DNA of 64,000 bases, from assembly GCF_016801025.1 (NCBI RefSeq), contig NZ_CP068983.1:1364001-1428000 (forward strand), read 5' to 3'. Shown here one piece after another: positions 50,313 to 60,931 of the stretch. How positions within the stretch are numbered: position 1 is the stretch's first letter; every line of letters starts with the position of its first letter. The DNA is from Paradevosia shaoguanensis. GTDB taxonomy: Bacteria; Pseudomonadota; Alphaproteobacteria; Rhizobiales; Devosiaceae. A program made the translations under genes and the position numbers. The notes under the pieces were generated by a model. The model was not told the origin of the DNA. It was given only the letters and a program-made list of their open reading frames with translations, and searched no databases.

Positions 50313-51017
50313 ATGACCGAACATTCCTCCCCCGCAATCCGCTCGCTCTCTCACGTTTCAGACTGGGTCTTCGACCTCGACAACACGCTCTATCCGCGCG
50401 AGTGCAATCTCTGGTCGCAGATCGACGTGCGCATCACCGCCTATGTGATGGAAGTGACCCAGCTTGAGTTCGACGCCGCGCGCGAACTGCAGAAGGGCTA
50501 TTACCGGGATTTCGGAACGACGCTGAACGGGCTGATGCAGCGCCACAAGGTCGATCCGCAGCACTTCCTCAAGACGGTGCATGCCATCGACTATTCGCCG
50601 GTCGCCGCCCATCCCGACCTCATCGACGCCATCAAGGGGCTGCCGGGCCGCAAGTTCATCCTCACCAATGCCGATAGCGGCCATGCCCGCTCGGTGCTCT
50701 CGCGCCTCGGCGGCGAGGACCTATTCGACGGCATCTTCGATATCTGCGCGATGGACTATACGCCCAAGCCGCATCAATCGGCCTATGACGCGTTCCTGTC
50801 GACCCACGGCATCGACCCGGCACGGGCGGCCATGTTCGACGATCTCGAAAAGAACCTCCTGGTGCCGCACCAGTCGGGGATGGCGACGGTGCAGGTCATC
50901 GCCTCGGAAGGCTATGCCGACGAGCGCGTCGACCCATGGGAACTCGCCCATGCGGGCGGTCCCCATGTGCACCACATCACCAGCAGCCTTACGACGTTCC
51001 TGCGGAATCTCCCCTAG
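50313..51017 (+). CDS. HAD-type pyrimidine 5'-nucleotidase
   Basis: The 234-residue protein has the SDT1/PpnN-like HAD motif WVFDLDNTLYPRECNLWSQI (Asp20, Asp22), motif II ILTNADSGHA and motif III/IV KPHQSAYDAF...MFDDLEKNL. It dephosphorylates pyrimidine nucleotides or related damage products. Location upstream of dapD is conserved in Rhizobiales. Its 3' end overlaps the convergent LOG-type gene by 29 bp. Confidence 0.85.
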   Translation: MTEHSSPAIRSLSHVSDWVFDLDNTLYPRECNLWSQIDVRITAYVMEVTQLEFDAARELQKGYYRDFGTTLNGLMQRHKVDPQHFLKTVHAIDYSPVAAHPDLIDAIKGLPGRKFILTNADSGHARSVLSRLGGEDLFDGIFDICAMDYTPKPHQSAYDAFLSTHGIDPARAAMFDDLEKNLLVPHQSGMATVQVIASEGYADERVDPWELAHAGGPHVHHITSSLTTFLRNLP

Positions 51018-51873
51018 GCGCAGGCAGGGTGACTTCCGGCAGGTTGTAGTGCTGCCGGATCACGTCCCAACCTTCGGCGGCGGTATCGACCACCGATAGC
51101 AGCGACATGTCCTCGGGCGCGATCGTGCCGGCTTCGACCAGGGCGTCGAAGTTGATGACCTTGTGCCAGAACGCGCTGCCGAAGAGCACCAGCGGGATGC
51201 GCTCCATGCGTCCCGTCTGGATGAGGGTCAGGGCCTCGAAAAGCTCGTCCATGGTTCCGAAGCCGCCCGGGAAGATGGCGACGGCGCGAGCGCGCAGCAG
51301 GAAGTGGATCTTTCGCGTCGCGAAGTAGTGGAAGAGGAAGCTCAGTTCAGGCGTGACGTAGGCGTTGGGGGCCTGCTCATGCGGCAGGACGACGTTGAGG
51401 CCGATCGAGGGGGCGCCGACATCGGCCGCACCACGGTTTCCAGCCTCCATCACGCCCGGACCGCCGCCGGTGACGACGACGAAATCGCGGTAGCTGAGGG
51501 CCTGGGAGGTGAGCGAAGCGTATTGGGCGAAGAGCCGCGCTTCCTCGTAATAGATCGAGGCGGCCTCGAGGTTCTTCTTCTGGATGGCGTTGCGTGCCGC
51601 CCAGGCCGGCTTGCCGGGCGCCGGGATGCGGGCGCCGCCGAACAGCACCACGGTCGAGCGGATATTGCGCTCCTTGAGGCGGATTTCGGTCTTCATGTAT
51701 TCGAGCTGGAAGCGCACGCCGCGCGTTTCCTCCGAGGTCATGAAAACCTCGTCGGTGAAAGCCAGCCGGTAGGCCTCCGAGGAGGATTGGGCGGTCTTGG
51801 GGACGCGCCGGCTGGCCGTGATGTCCTCCACCGAGCTGCGAAGCGGGCTGTGGCGGCGGCGTTTGGTCGGCAT
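50989..51873 (-). CDS. LOG-family (TIGR00730) nucleotide-binding protein
   Basis: The 294-residue protein carries the LOG signatures VTGGGPGVMEAGNRGAADVG (about 162-181) and FPGGFGTMDELFEALTLIQ. LOG proteins are cytokinin riboside 5'-monophosphate phosphoribohydrolases or related nucleosidases. The long form with a 90-residue N-terminal extension is common in Alphaproteobacteria and may act on AMP. ATG 51873 gives the basic MPTKRRRHSP start. Confidence 0.84.
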   Translation of the reverse strand: MPTKRRRHSPLRSSVEDITASRRVPKTAQSSSEAYRLAFTDEVFMTSEETRGVRFQLEYMKTEIRLKERNIRSTVVLFGGARIPAPGKPAWAARNAIQKKNLEAASIYYEEARLFAQYASLTSQALSYRDFVVVTGGGPGVMEAGNRGAADVGAPSIGLNVVLPHEQAPNAYVTPELSFLFHYFATRKIHFLLRARAVAIFPGGFGTMDELFEALTLIQTGRMERIPLVLFGSAFWHKVINFDALVEAGTIAPEDMSLLSVVDTAAEGWDVIRQHYNLPEVTLPAPRGDSAGTS

Positions 51874-52006
51874 GTAACTCTCCGATTCTTCGAAAAATGA
51901 TGGTCGCACCAGCCGGTTAAGGATCAATGGCATACATTGGCCATCCTGAGGTTCGGTTGAGGCAAGGTGGGGGCGATCGGCCCGCATCATACGAAGAGGA
52001 ATCGTG

Positions 52007-52966
52007 ATGAAGACCCTTGCAGCTGCAACATTTGCCAGCGCCTGCCTCCTGCTGACCCCAGCCATGGCCCAGCAGGCTGCGCCTGCCGCCCAGCCGGCGG
52101 CTCCCGCAGCAGCGCCGGCGGCCACCGAGCCGTTCAAGGCGGGCGAACCGCTGCCGGTCCGCCCCAATGTCAAAACCTTCGGCTCCTTCTGCGGCGCGGA
52201 AAGCGTTTCGGTCGATACCGAGCGCGACCTCTATGTGGTGGTCAGCCCCTGCACCTCGAACACGCTGCGCCCCAATGACGGCTATGTGTCGCTGGTCAAC
52301 CCGGACGGCACGGTCCACACGCTCAAGTGGATTCAGGGCAACGACAAGATGGGCGTGACGCTCAACGATCCGCGCGGCTCGGACATCAACCACGGCATGC
52401 TCTACCTTGCCGACATCGACACCGTGCGCATGTTCGACATCAAGACCGGCGAGCCCAAGGGCGAGGTCAAGGTCGACGGCGCCGTGTTCCTCAATGACCT
52501 CGAAGTGACCGATGACGGCACCGTCTACGTGACCGACTCGGGCAGCAACGACAATCCGGATGCCAGCGCGATCTACAAGATCACGCCCGATGGCCAGGTT
52601 TCCGATTTCGCCCGCGGCGGCCAGCTGCAGCGCCCGAACGGCATCGCGTTCGATCCCGATGGCAACATCGTGGTCGTGCTGCTCGCCAATACCGAAATCC
52701 TGACCTATACGCCGGACGGCCAGGTCGCCAAGACCGAGAACGGCCTCGAATCGCTGGCCGATGGCCTGGTGATCCTCGCGGACGGCACCAAGATCACCAC
52801 CTCGCTGCGCGCCAACCACCTGGCTAAGATCCCGCCGGGCGGCAAGGCCGAACTGCTGGTCGACCAGGTCTTCACCCCCGCTTCGATCGGCTACGACGCC
52901 AAGCGCAACCGCGTCATCGTGCCGGAAAACCAGCAGAACGCGATCACGATGGTCGACCTCAACTAA
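52007..52966 (+). CDS. exported SMP-30/gluconolactonase-like beta-propeller
   Basis: The 319-residue protein has a signal peptide (1-20), an Ala/Pro-rich linker (AAPAAQPAAPAAAPAA) and a six-bladed propeller body with repeated DGxVxVTDSG-like strands: LNDLEVTDDGTVYVTDSGS and RPNGIAFDPDGNIVVV. The family includes calcium-dependent lactonases. Substrate is unknown. ATG 52007 sits six bases after GAGGA; GTG 52004 is a less likely start. Confidence 0.8.
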   Translation: MKTLAAATFASACLLLTPAMAQQAAPAAQPAAPAAAPAATEPFKAGEPLPVRPNVKTFGSFCGAESVSVDTERDLYVVVSPCTSNTLRPNDGYVSLVNPDGTVHTLKWIQGNDKMGVTLNDPRGSDINHGMLYLADIDTVRMFDIKTGEPKGEVKVDGAVFLNDLEVTDDGTVYVTDSGSNDNPDASAIYKITPDGQVSDFARGGQLQRPNGIAFDPDGNIVVVLLANTEILTYTPDGQVAKTENGLESLADGLVILADGTKITTSLRANHLAKIPPGGKAELLVDQVFTPASIGYDAKRNRVIVPENQQNAITMVDLN

Positions 52967-53043
52967 TCCAGTTGTCTCCTGGCGCCGCCTTAATTTGGCG
53001 CAACTGTTCCCCCTCCCTTGCCCCGGCATCGGAGGGGTTTTTC

Positions 53044-53967
53044 TTGGCGCAATACACTTCGCTCGAGGCGCGGATCGACGCGGCCGCGCATCGCGTATTG
53101 GAACGCCTGCCGGCGAACGGGATTGCCGGAGCGCTGATCGAATTCCTGGTCTTCGGCCTCAAGCAGGCCTGGGCCTGCCTCTTCGGCGGCATCATGCTCG
53201 GCCTGATGCTGGCGACACGCCTTTATTGGCCGGAGGCCATGCCGCTGGCGCGCTACGATTTCCTGTTCCTCGCAGCAGTGCTCGTCCAGATCGGCATGCT
53301 GGCCTTCAAGCTCGAAACGCTCGATGAGGCCAAGGTCATCGTCATCTTCCATGTGGTCGGCACGATCATGGAGATCTTCAAGACCGGTGCCGGCTCCTGG
53401 GTTTATCCGGAGGAGAGCTTCTTCCGCATTGCCGGCGTGCCGCTGTTCTCGGGCTTCATGTATGCCTGCGTCGGTTCCTACATGACGCGCATCCAGCGCA
53501 TCTTCGATATCCGCTTCAACCGCTACCCGCCCTTCTGGACGACGGTGGTGCTGTGCCTGGCGATCTACGTGAATTTCTTCACGCACCATTTCTTCCACGA
53601 CCTGCGCTACCTGCTGTTCGCGGCGACAGTCGTGCTCTACCTGCCGACAATGATGCATTATCGCGTCTTCCGCTTCTGGCACCGCATGCCGATGCTGCTG
53701 GCCTTCGTGCTGGTGGCGCTCTTCATCTGGATCGCGGAGAATATCGGCACCTGGTCGCGGGCCTGGGTCTATCCGGGCCAGGCGGAGAGATGGTCGCCGG
53801 TCGCCTTCGAGAAGCTGGGCTCCTGGTTTCTGCTGATGATCATCTCGGTGGTGCTGGTTACCTGGGTGCATCGGCCGCGCCAGCCGGACTATGGCGCGCA
53901 ACGCCGCATTGACTTGCCGACCCCCGGCGTTAATGTCCGCTCCCCAAAGCAGCCCGTGACCGATTGA
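53044..53967 (+). CDS. DUF817 family membrane protein
   Basis: The 307-residue protein has about eight transmembrane helices and DUF817 landmarks: [51 protein letters not shown] and WAYPG-like [12 protein letters not shown]. Function of the family is unknown. TTG 53044 is the chosen start because GGAGGGG lies eight bases upstream and no ATG fits. It ends 7 bp before dapD. Confidence 0.8.
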   Translation: MAQYTSLEARIDAAAHRVLERLPANGIAGALIEFLVFGLKQAWACLFGGIMLGLMLATRLYWPEAMPLARYDFLFLAAVLVQIGMLAFKLETLDEAKVIVIFHVVGTIMEIFKTGAGSWVYPEESFFRIAGVPLFSGFMYACVGSYMTRIQRIFDIRFNRYPPFWTTVVLCLAIYVNFFTHHFFHDLRYLLFAATVVLYLPTMMHYRVFRFWHRMPMLLAFVLVALFIWIAENIGTWSRAWVYPGQAERWSPVAFEKLGSWFLLMIISVVLVTWVHRPRQPDYGAQRRIDLPTPGVNVRSPKQPVTD

Positions 53968-53974
53968 GAGCTCA

Positions 53975-54820
53975 ATGTCCTACGCCGATCTCGCCGCCAC
54001 CATCGAAACCGCCTTCGACGCCCGCGACACCATCAATTTCGACACCAAGGGTCCGGTGCGCGAGGCCGTGGTCGAGGCCCTGGCCCTCCTCGACAGCGGC
54101 AAGGTGCGCGTGGCCGAAAGGCAGGCGCAGGGCGACTGGAAGGTCAACCAGTGGCTTAAGAAGGCCGTACTCCTCTCCTTCCGCCTCAACGACATGGCGG
54201 TGATCGAGGGTGGCCCGGGCGGTTCGGTCTGGTGGGACAAGGTTCCCTCCAAGTTCAACGGCTGGACCGAGAGCCGCTTCCGCGAAGCCGGTTTCCGCGC
54301 CGTGCCGGGCGCCATCGTCCGCCAGTCGGCCTATATCGCCAGGAACGTTGTGCTGATGCCGTCCTTCGTGAACCTGGGCGCCTATGTCGATGAATCGACC
54401 ATGGTCGACACCTGGGTCACGGTCGGCTCCTGCGCCCAGATCGGCAAGAACGTCCATATCTCGGGCGGCGTCGGCATTGGTGGCGTGCTCGAGCCGCTGC
54501 AGGCCGGCCCGGTCATCATCGAAGACAATTGCTTTATCGGCGCGCGCTCGGAAGTGGTCGAAGGCGTGGTCGTGGGCGAAGGCTCGGTGATCTCGATGGG
54601 CGTCTTCATCGGCTCCTCCACCAAGATCGTCGACCGCGCCACCGGCGAAATCCATATCGGCAAGGTGCCGCCCTATTCGGTCGTGGTGTCCGGCAGCCTC
54701 CCCGGCAAGCCGCTCCCCGACGGCACGCCGGGCCCGAACCTCTATTGCGCCGTCATCGTCAAGCGCGTCGACGCCCAGACCCGCTCCAAGACCGGCATCA
54801 ACGAGCTGCTGCGCGACTAA
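53975..54820 (+). CDS. dapD: 2,3,4,5-tetrahydropyridine-2,6-dicarboxylate N-succinyltransferase
   Basis: The 281-residue hexapeptide-repeat transferase makes N-succinyl-L-2-amino-6-oxopimelate for lysine and peptidoglycan. The left-handed helix coils include [38 protein letters not shown] and [15 protein letters not shown]. Length is typical. dapE follows after one intervening DUF805 gene, so the succinylase branch is partly grouped here. Confidence 0.94.
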   Translation: MSYADLAATIETAFDARDTINFDTKGPVREAVVEALALLDSGKVRVAERQAQGDWKVNQWLKKAVLLSFRLNDMAVIEGGPGGSVWWDKVPSKFNGWTESRFREAGFRAVPGAIVRQSAYIARNVVLMPSFVNLGAYVDESTMVDTWVTVGSCAQIGKNVHISGGVGIGGVLEPLQAGPVIIEDNCFIGARSEVVEGVVVGEGSVISMGVFIGSSTKIVDRATGEIHIGKVPPYSVVVSGSLPGKPLPDGTPGPNLYCAVIVKRVDAQTRSKTGINELLRD

Positions 54821-54985
54821 GCGCCTGGCCCCTGCATCGTTCGGCCTCGCCCAGGTGAGGCCGAATTGCAGCTTTTCCCTAGCAATGACATTGCCTTAGA
54901 CCGTCGCCTCTGGCGGCGCAGTCATGCATACATTAACACTTCAGTTACGGCGCGAGGGGCGCCGTCCGTTCAATCGGGGGACTTC

Positions 54986-55537
54986 ATGGATAATCTCGTT
55001 CCGCTCTATACGAGCTTCACTGGCCGCATCTCGCGCAAGACCTACTGGATGGGCGTGATCGGCATCATCATCGGCGCCATCGTGCTGAGCATCATCCTCT
55101 CGCTCGTCGGGCTGGGGATCATGCCCAATGTCGCCGCGCTCGACCCGGCCAATCCGGCCGCCTTTGCTGAGGCGATGAACGCCGCTACGCGCTCGGCCGC
55201 CTGGGGCAGCCTCATCATGTTCGTGATCCTGGGCGTTCCGAGCCTGGCCATCGCGATCAAGCGCCGACATGACCGCAACAATTCGGGCAACGACGTCTAT
55301 GTCTACTTTGCCCTGACCCTCATCATGCTCCTCGTCCAGGCCTTCGGCTTCGGCTATACGACCACCGAGGTCAACGGCATCGCGATGCCGACCCCGACGG
55401 TGACCATGATGATCCTCTCGGCCGTCATCGGCATCTTCGCGATCTACCTGCTGGTCGTGCTCGGCTTCCTCAAGGGGACCGACGGCGCCAACCAGTATGG
55501 TCCCGATCCGCTCGGCGGCGTGGCCGCTACCGCCTGA
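54986..55537 (+). CDS. DUF805 family membrane protein
   Basis: The 183-residue protein begins with the DUF805 block YTSFTGRISRKTYWMGVIG and has four transmembrane helices, with RRHDRNNSG between helices two and three. YGPDPLG at the end is typical. Function unknown. It has a separate upstream gap of 165 bp with AT-rich CATACATTAACACTTCAGTT near 54926, a possible promoter, and ends 18 bp before dapE. Confidence 0.85.
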   Translation: MDNLVPLYTSFTGRISRKTYWMGVIGIIIGAIVLSIILSLVGLGIMPNVAALDPANPAAFAEAMNAATRSAAWGSLIMFVILGVPSLAIAIKRRHDRNNSGNDVYVYFALTLIMLLVQAFGFGYTTTEVNGIAMPTPTVTMMILSAVIGIFAIYLLVVLGFLKGTDGANQYGPDPLGGVAATA

Positions 55538-55555
55538 TCGCAAAGGAGACGGGAT

Positions 55556-56734
55556 ATGTCCGCACGTGCCAAGGGCGATCCCGTCCCGCTGCTTTCCGAT
55601 CTCATCGCCTGCCCCTCGGTGACACCTGCCGAGGCCGGCGTCTTCGATGTACTCGAAGCGGTGCTCGCGCCGCTGGGTTTTGCGACCACCCGCGTGGTCT
55701 TTGAGGGCAACGGTTCCTACCCCGTGGGCAACCTCTTCGCCATTCGCGGCACGGGCGGCAAGCGCCTGCTCTTTGCTGGGCACACCGACGTGGTGCCGCC
55801 CGGCGACATGGGCGACTGGACCCATTCTCCCTTTGCGCCGGAAATCCGCGACGGCCGCATTTTCGGCCGTGGGGCGGCGGACATGAAGAGCGGCATCGCC
55901 GCTTTCGTCGCCGCCGTCGAGACGGCCATTGCCGATGGCCCGGCCGACCAGGGCACGATCGCGCTCGCCATTACCAATGACGAAGAGGCCGATGCCGTCA
56001 ACGGCACCGAAAAGCTCATCGCCTGGGCGCGGGCGCAGGGTCATGAATTCGATTTCGCCATCGTGGGCGAGCCCTCGGCGACGGCCACGGTCGGCGACAG
56101 CATCAAGGTGGGCCGGCGCGGTTCGCTCAACGGGCAGATCGTGGTCACGGGGCTGCAGGGGCACGTGGCCTATCCCGACAAGGCCAACAATCCGCTGCCG
56201 GTGGTGGCGGGGTTGGTGACGGCGCTGTCGAGGACGCCGATCGACGAGGGGACTGAGCATTTTCCGCGCTCGAACCTCGAGGTGACCTCGATCGATGTCG
56301 GCAACCAGACCACCAATGTCATTCCGGCGCGCGGCACGATCAGGTTCAATATCCGCTTCAACGACCTCTGGACGCCCGAGAGCCTCGGCGACTGGATCGC
56401 CGGGCGCATCGCCTCGGTCGAGGCCAAGGGCTGCGAGATCGCGTTCTCGCGCGTTGGGCGCCCGTCGCGCTCGTTTCTCTCCCCGCTCGGCGGCGGCGTC
56501 GAAACGCTGGCCGGCGTGATCGAGACGGCGACCGGCAGCCGCCCGCAATTGTCGACCGGCGGCGGCACCTCGGACGCGCGCTTCATCGCCTCCTACTGCC
56601 CGGTGGTGGAGTTCGGCCTGCCCGGCGCGACCATGCACAAGGCCGACGAAAACGTGCTGGTCACGGACGTGCGCCAACTCGCCGATCTTTACGCCCGCTT
56701 CATCGCGGCCTGGTTCGTTTCCGGTAACGACTGA
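55556..56734 (+). CDS. dapE: succinyl-diaminopimelate desuccinylase
   Basis: The 392-residue M20 zinc hydrolase releases succinate to give LL-diaminopimelate. Metal-site landmarks are LLFAGHTDVVPPGD, GRGAADMKSGIAAF, TNDEEADAVNGTEK, VGEPSATATVGD and GGGTSDARFI. Length and order are typical. It follows a DUF805 gene and dapD, part of the conserved Rhizobiales lysine cluster. Confidence 0.93.
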   Translation: MSARAKGDPVPLLSDLIACPSVTPAEAGVFDVLEAVLAPLGFATTRVVFEGNGSYPVGNLFAIRGTGGKRLLFAGHTDVVPPGDMGDWTHSPFAPEIRDGRIFGRGAADMKSGIAAFVAAVETAIADGPADQGTIALAITNDEEADAVNGTEKLIAWARAQGHEFDFAIVGEPSATATVGDSIKVGRRGSLNGQIVVTGLQGHVAYPDKANNPLPVVAGLVTALSRTPIDEGTEHFPRSNLEVTSIDVGNQTTNVIPARGTIRFNIRFNDLWTPESLGDWIAGRIASVEAKGCEIAFSRVGRPSRSFLSPLGGGVETLAGVIETATGSRPQLSTGGGTSDARFIASYCPVVEFGLPGATMHKADENVLVTDVRQLADLYARFIAAWFVSGND

Positions 56735-56817
56735 GAGAAAACGACAATTGGTCGCCCTTGCCCAATCGGGCCGCGGCCATTAAGTCCTGTTCTGCACCCC
56801 GCGAAACGAGTCCGTTC

Positions 56818-57387
56818 ATGACGACCATCATCGACGAAATGGTTGCCGCCGCCCGCGGATGCGCCTTCCTTTTGGTCGGCAATCGGGTGGCGTCGCAGTA
56901 TTTCGATTTCAGCCAGCGCGGCCTGGTGGGCAGCTTCATCGCCATCCTGGTGGCGACCGCCTTCTCGGCGTACCTCCCCATGCTGATCGGCCTCACGCCC
57001 GGCGGTTCGGTGATGCGCATCATCATCACCTCGGCCCTGGCCTTTGCGCTGCAGGTGGCTTTCGCCGCCCTGGCGCTGCGGCAGATGAAGCGGCTCGACG
57101 GGTTCGTGCCCTATCTCGTGGCCGAGAACTGGGCGACGTTCTTCCTCTCGGTCATCACGGCGATCCTGGCGCTGCTCGGCTTCGGCGGGGATATCTTCCT
57201 CATCGTGGTCGGCATCACCATGCTGATCGTCCAGATCAACATCGCCCGGCTTATCGTGACGCTGGCGCCGCTCCAGATCGCGATCTTCCTCATCGCGCAA
57301 CTGGTGGCCGGCAGCATCGGCCTGCTCATCGTCGGCCTCTCGCTTCCCGTCCCGCCCGAAACGGCGGCAGCGGTTCTCGCTCAGTAA
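56818..57387 (+). CDS. integral membrane protein of unknown function
   Basis: The 189-residue protein has five predicted transmembrane helices (about 35-60, 65-90, 103-125, 125-150 and 155-180). The basic residues GNRVAS and RQMKRLDG lie in loops. No named family is recognised with confidence. It follows dapE by 83 bp and overlaps the convergent truA gene by seven bases. Confidence 0.65.
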   Translation: MTTIIDEMVAAARGCAFLLVGNRVASQYFDFSQRGLVGSFIAILVATAFSAYLPMLIGLTPGGSVMRIIITSALAFALQVAFAALALRQMKRLDGFVPYLVAENWATFFLSVITAILALLGFGGDIFLIVVGITMLIVQINIARLIVTLAPLQIAIFLIAQLVAGSIGLLIVGLSLPVPPETAAAVLAQ

Positions 57388-58118
57388 TCGACCTGGGTGA
57401 GGTAGAGCCCTTCGGGCGGCGCGAGCGGCCCGCAGGCGGCGCGGTTGCGCGCGTCGAGCGCGGCGCGGAAATCTGATGGCTGCCACTTGCCTTCGCCCAC
57501 GAGCTTGAGCGAGCCGACCATGGACCGCACCTGGCTGTGGAGGAAGCTGCGCGCCTTGGCGTAGATCACCACATGCTCGCCCTGTCGGGAGACGGTGAGG
57601 ATATCGAGCGTGCGGACAGGCGACTTGGCCTGGCACTCGGCCGCCCGGAAGGTGGTGAAATCGTGCTGGCCGAGGATGAGCTGGGCCGCCCCGTGCATGG
57701 CGTCGGCATCGAGCGGCACGGCCACGTGCCAGACGCGATCGGCTTCGAGCGCCGGACGCGCGCGGCGATTGAGAATGCGGTATTCGTAATGCCGTGCCAG
57801 GGCCGAGAAGCGCGCCTCGAAGTCCCCGCCCACGGCCTCGGCCGCAACGACGGCGACCGGATGGGGCTTGAGGTGGAAATTGAGCGCTTCGCGCACGCGG
57901 AAGGGATCGCGCTCGGTCGAGAGATCGAAGCTTACTACCTGACCGAGGGCATGGACGCCGCTATCGGTGCGGCCGGCGGCTTGGATGACGACGGTCTCGC
58001 CTGAAAAGCGCGCGATGGCCGTTTCGATGGCTTCCTGCACCGACATCTGCCCCGCCTGCCGCTGCCAGCCGGCGAAGGGGGTTCCGTCATATTCGATGGT
58101 GAGCTTGTAGCGCGCCAT
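57381..58118 (-). CDS. truA: tRNA pseudouridine(38-40) synthase
   Basis: The 245-residue enzyme modifies the anticodon stem-loop of many tRNAs. The catalytic Asp is in [20 protein letters not shown] (about 45-64), and the C-terminal [12 protein letters not shown] and [10 protein letters not shown] are conserved. The ATG overlaps the fmt stop by one base (TGATG). Confidence 0.93.
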   Translation of the reverse strand: MARYKLTIEYDGTPFAGWQRQAGQMSVQEAIETAIARFSGETVVIQAAGRTDSGVHALGQVVSFDLSTERDPFRVREALNFHLKPHPVAVVAAEAVGGDFEARFSALARHYEYRILNRRARPALEADRVWHVAVPLDADAMHGAAQLILGQHDFTTFRAAECQAKSPVRTLDILTVSRQGEHVVIYAKARSFLHSQVRSMVGSLKLVGEGKWQPSDFRAALDARNRAACGPLAPPEGLYLTQVDY

Positions 58119-59041
58119 CAGACCGCCTTGCCGATGAGCGAGCCCGTCCCCCTGAGGAACGCGGCGGCGTCCATGGCGCCCTTGCCCTCGCGCTGTACCG
58201 AAATCAGCCGGACGGCGCCCTGGCCGCAGGCGATGGTAAGATCGTCCCCGATCACCGTGCCGGCGGGGCCGCTGCCTTCGCCCAGGGTCGAGCGCAGGAC
58301 CTTGACGCGGACCGGCTTGCCGTTGAGTTCGATCTCGAACCAGGCGCCGGGAAAGGGCGAGAGGCCGCGGATGTGGTTGTGGACGTCCTGGGCCGGCCGG
58401 CTCCAGTCGATGCGGGCCTCGGCCTTTTCGATCTTGCTGGCATAGGTGGCGCCGTCGGCAGCCTGCGGCGTGAAATGGAGACTGCCGCGCTCGAGCGCAG
58501 CGAGGGCGCGGACCATGAGGTCGGCACCGATGAGCATCATGCGGTCGTGGAGTTCGCCCGAGGTCATGTCGGGGCCGATCGGCATCTCGTCGACGAGGCC
58601 GACTGGCCCGGTATCGAGGCCTTCATCCATCTGCATGACCATGACGCCGGTACGCGGGTCGCCCGCCATCACCGCGCGCTGGATGGGTGCAGCGCCGCGC
58701 CAGCGCGGCAGGAGCGAGCCGTGAAGGTTGAGACAACCATTGCGGGGCGCATCGAGGATGGGCTTGGGCAGCAGCAGACCATAGGCCACGACGACGGCGA
58801 CATCGGCGTCGTGCAGCGCGAAGACGCCCTGCTCCTCGGCACCCTTGAGCGAGCGTGGGGTGAAGACGGGAATCCCGAAATTTTCGGCGGCGAGGTGGAC
58901 AGGCGACTTGCGCTCTTCCTGCCCGCGACCGGCCGGCTTTGGTGCACGCGTATAGACGGCCACCACTTCGTGGCCGTTGGCGACGATCTCGGTCAGGGTC
59001 GGAACCGCGAAGTCGGGCGTCCCCATGAATATGATGCGCAT
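58118..59041 (-). CDS. fmt: methionyl-tRNA formyltransferase
   Basis: The 307-residue enzyme formylates initiator Met-tRNA. It has [16 protein letters not shown] at the start, the catalytic [20 protein letters not shown] segment (His at about 109) and [10 protein letters not shown]. The C-terminal RNA-binding domain follows from about 205. It is 31 bp after def and translationally coupled to truA, the order usual in Rhizobiales. Confidence 0.94.
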   Translation of the reverse strand: MRIIFMGTPDFAVPTLTEIVANGHEVVAVYTRAPKPAGRGQEERKSPVHLAAENFGIPVFTPRSLKGAEEQGVFALHDADVAVVVAYGLLLPKPILDAPRNGCLNLHGSLLPRWRGAAPIQRAVMAGDPRTGVMVMQMDEGLDTGPVGLVDEMPIGPDMTSGELHDRMMLIGADLMVRALAALERGSLHFTPQAADGATYASKIEKAEARIDWSRPAQDVHNHIRGLSPFPGAWFEIELNGKPVRVKVLRSTLGEGSGPAGTVIGDDLTIACGQGAVRLISVQREGKGAMDAAAFLRGTGSLIGKAV

Positions 59042-59072
59042 GGAAACGCCCCTCTGCCGGTTTACAATTGGC

Positions 59073-59591
59073 CTAGTTCGCGGTGGCGCGCTTGGCGGCC
59101 TTGTCGAACTTCTTGATCACGCGGTCGCGCTTGAGGCGCGAGAGGTAATCGATATAGAGCACGCCATCGAGGTGGTCGATTTCGTGCTGCATGCAGATGG
59201 CCAGGCGATCGGAGGCCTCGCGCTCGACGATCTTGCCGTCCTGGTCCATGTAGCGGACCTTGATGTCGGCCGGGCGCTCGACCTCGTAATAGAGCTCGGG
59301 GATCGAAAGGCAGCCCTCTTCGGTGACGACGGTTTCGTCGCCGAACTCGATGACTTCCGGATTGATCATGACGATCGGATCGGGGCTCTCGTCTTCCTTG
59401 GCGAGGTCGATCACGACCACGCGCTTGAGCACGCCCACCTGCGGCGCGGCAAGGCCGATGCCGGGGGCGGCGTACATGGTATCGAACATGTCTTTGACGA
59501 GCGTCTTGATCTCGTCGTTGATCTCCTCGACCGGCTCGGCGATGGCGCGCAGGCGCGCGTCGGGGATGATCAGGATGGGGCGAACGGCCAT
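59073..59591 (-). CDS. def: peptide deformylase
   Basis: The 172-residue metallopeptidase has all three PDF motifs: [18 protein letters not shown] and [15 protein letters not shown]. It removes the formyl group from nascent proteins and is first in a def-fmt-truA operon. ATG 59591 ([11 protein letters not shown]) matches the family; an upstream ATG at 59648 is not expected to be used. Confidence 0.94.
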   Translation of the reverse strand: MAVRPILIIPDARLRAIAEPVEEINDEIKTLVKDMFDTMYAAPGIGLAAPQVGVLKRVVVIDLAKEDESPDPIVMINPEVIEFGDETVVTEEGCLSIPELYYEVERPADIKVRYMDQDGKIVEREASDRLAICMQHEIDHLDGVLYIDYLSRLKRDRVIKKFDKAAKRATAN

Positions 59592-59719
59592 CTTGTGGTC
59601 CTTTTCAGCGATTGCCCCCGATATGGTATTTTCTGTGCCCCCGGTCAACTGCCGGCTGGTTGAACGCTGCGGAACAAGAGGGGAACACTTCTGCGACGAA
59701 TCGCGCTAATGTCCGTCGC

Positions 59720-60868
59720 ATGGATATGGTCCTCTTTACCCTCGGCGACGTTCCGGTCACCCTCAGCTACGCCATCGCGGCCGCGGTGGCGCTGACGGCG
59801 CTGCTGCTCGTCATTCTCCTCGTTAATTCCATCCGCTCCGGACGCCAGCGCGCGGAGGAAGCGACACTGGCCATCAACCGCAGCCAGGAGATGGAAAAGC
59901 ACCTGGCCGACATGATGCGCATCCAGAACGAGATGACCGGGCGGATGCAGACGATGTCGGAGATTTTCGGCAGCCGGACCTCGGACCTGGCGCGGCTCGT
60001 CAACGAGCGGCTGGATTCGACCAGCCAGCGCATGGGCCAGGCCATGGCCGAGACGCGGACCAAGACCGAGGAGAGCCTTTCCAAGCTCCATGAGCGGCTG
60101 GCGGTGATCGACCGGGCGCAATCGACGATCACCGAACTCTCCGGCGAGATCGTCTCGCTGCAATCGATCCTCTCCAACAAGCAGCAGCGCGGCGCCTTCG
60201 GGCAGGGGCGGATGGAGGCGATCATCGCCGATGGGCTGGCCTCGAACGGCTATGCCTTCCAGACGACGCTATCGAACGGCAGCCGGCCGGACTGCGTGAT
60301 CTACATGCCGAACGACGCGCCGCGCCTCGTCATCGACGCCAAGTTTCCGCTCGAGAGCTGGCAGCGGCTCAAGGCGGCGGCCAATGACGACGAGGCCAAG
60401 CTCGCCAAGGCTCAGTTCAAGACCGACATCACCACCCATGTGCGGGCGATCTCGGACAAGTACCTGATCGCCGGAGAGACGCAGGACACGGCGTTCATGT
60501 TCGTGCCCTCCGAATCCATCTTCGCGGACCTGCACGAGCAGTTCGAGGACCTGGTGCAGCGCGCCATCCGCCACCGGGTGGTGATCGTGTCGCCGTCCCT
60601 GCTCATGCTCTCCATCCAGGTGATCCAGGCGCTGCTGCGCGATGTGCGGATGCGCGAGCAGGCACATTTGATCCAGAAGGAAGTGCGCGACCTGCTGACC
60701 GATGTCGGCCGGCTCGACGAGCGCGTGCGAAAACTCCAGACGCATTTCCAGCAGGCAAACAACGACATAGGCGACATCCTCGTTTCGACCGGCAAGGTGA
60801 CCCGGCGCGGCGAGAAGATCGATGCGCTCGAACTGGACGAGGCCACGCCGCGATTGGCCGGCGAATAG
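59720..60868 (+). CDS. rmuC: DNA recombination protein RmuC
   Basis: The 382-residue protein has an N-terminal transmembrane helix (about 15-37), a coiled coil (about 40-150) and the RmuC nuclease-like domain with GAFGQGRMEAIIADGL, RPDCVIYMPNDAPRLVIDAK and TAFMFVPSESIFADLHEQF. RmuC limits recombination at inverted repeats. It is divergent from def. Confidence 0.92.
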   Translation: MDMVLFTLGDVPVTLSYAIAAAVALTALLLVILLVNSIRSGRQRAEEATLAINRSQEMEKHLADMMRIQNEMTGRMQTMSEIFGSRTSDLARLVNERLDSTSQRMGQAMAETRTKTEESLSKLHERLAVIDRAQSTITELSGEIVSLQSILSNKQQRGAFGQGRMEAIIADGLASNGYAFQTTLSNGSRPDCVIYMPNDAPRLVIDAKFPLESWQRLKAAANDDEAKLAKAQFKTDITTHVRAISDKYLIAGETQDTAFMFVPSESIFADLHEQFEDLVQRAIRHRVVIVSPSLLMLSIQVIQALLRDVRMREQAHLIQKEVRDLLTDVGRLDERVRKLQTHFQQANNDIGDILVSTGKVTRRGEKIDALELDEATPRLAGE

Positions 60869-60931
60869 CTGAAACTTCGCTCCCGCTGCCGCGTTACCGT
60901 GGAGATCGCAATCTTCATGGGAGCCACGGCC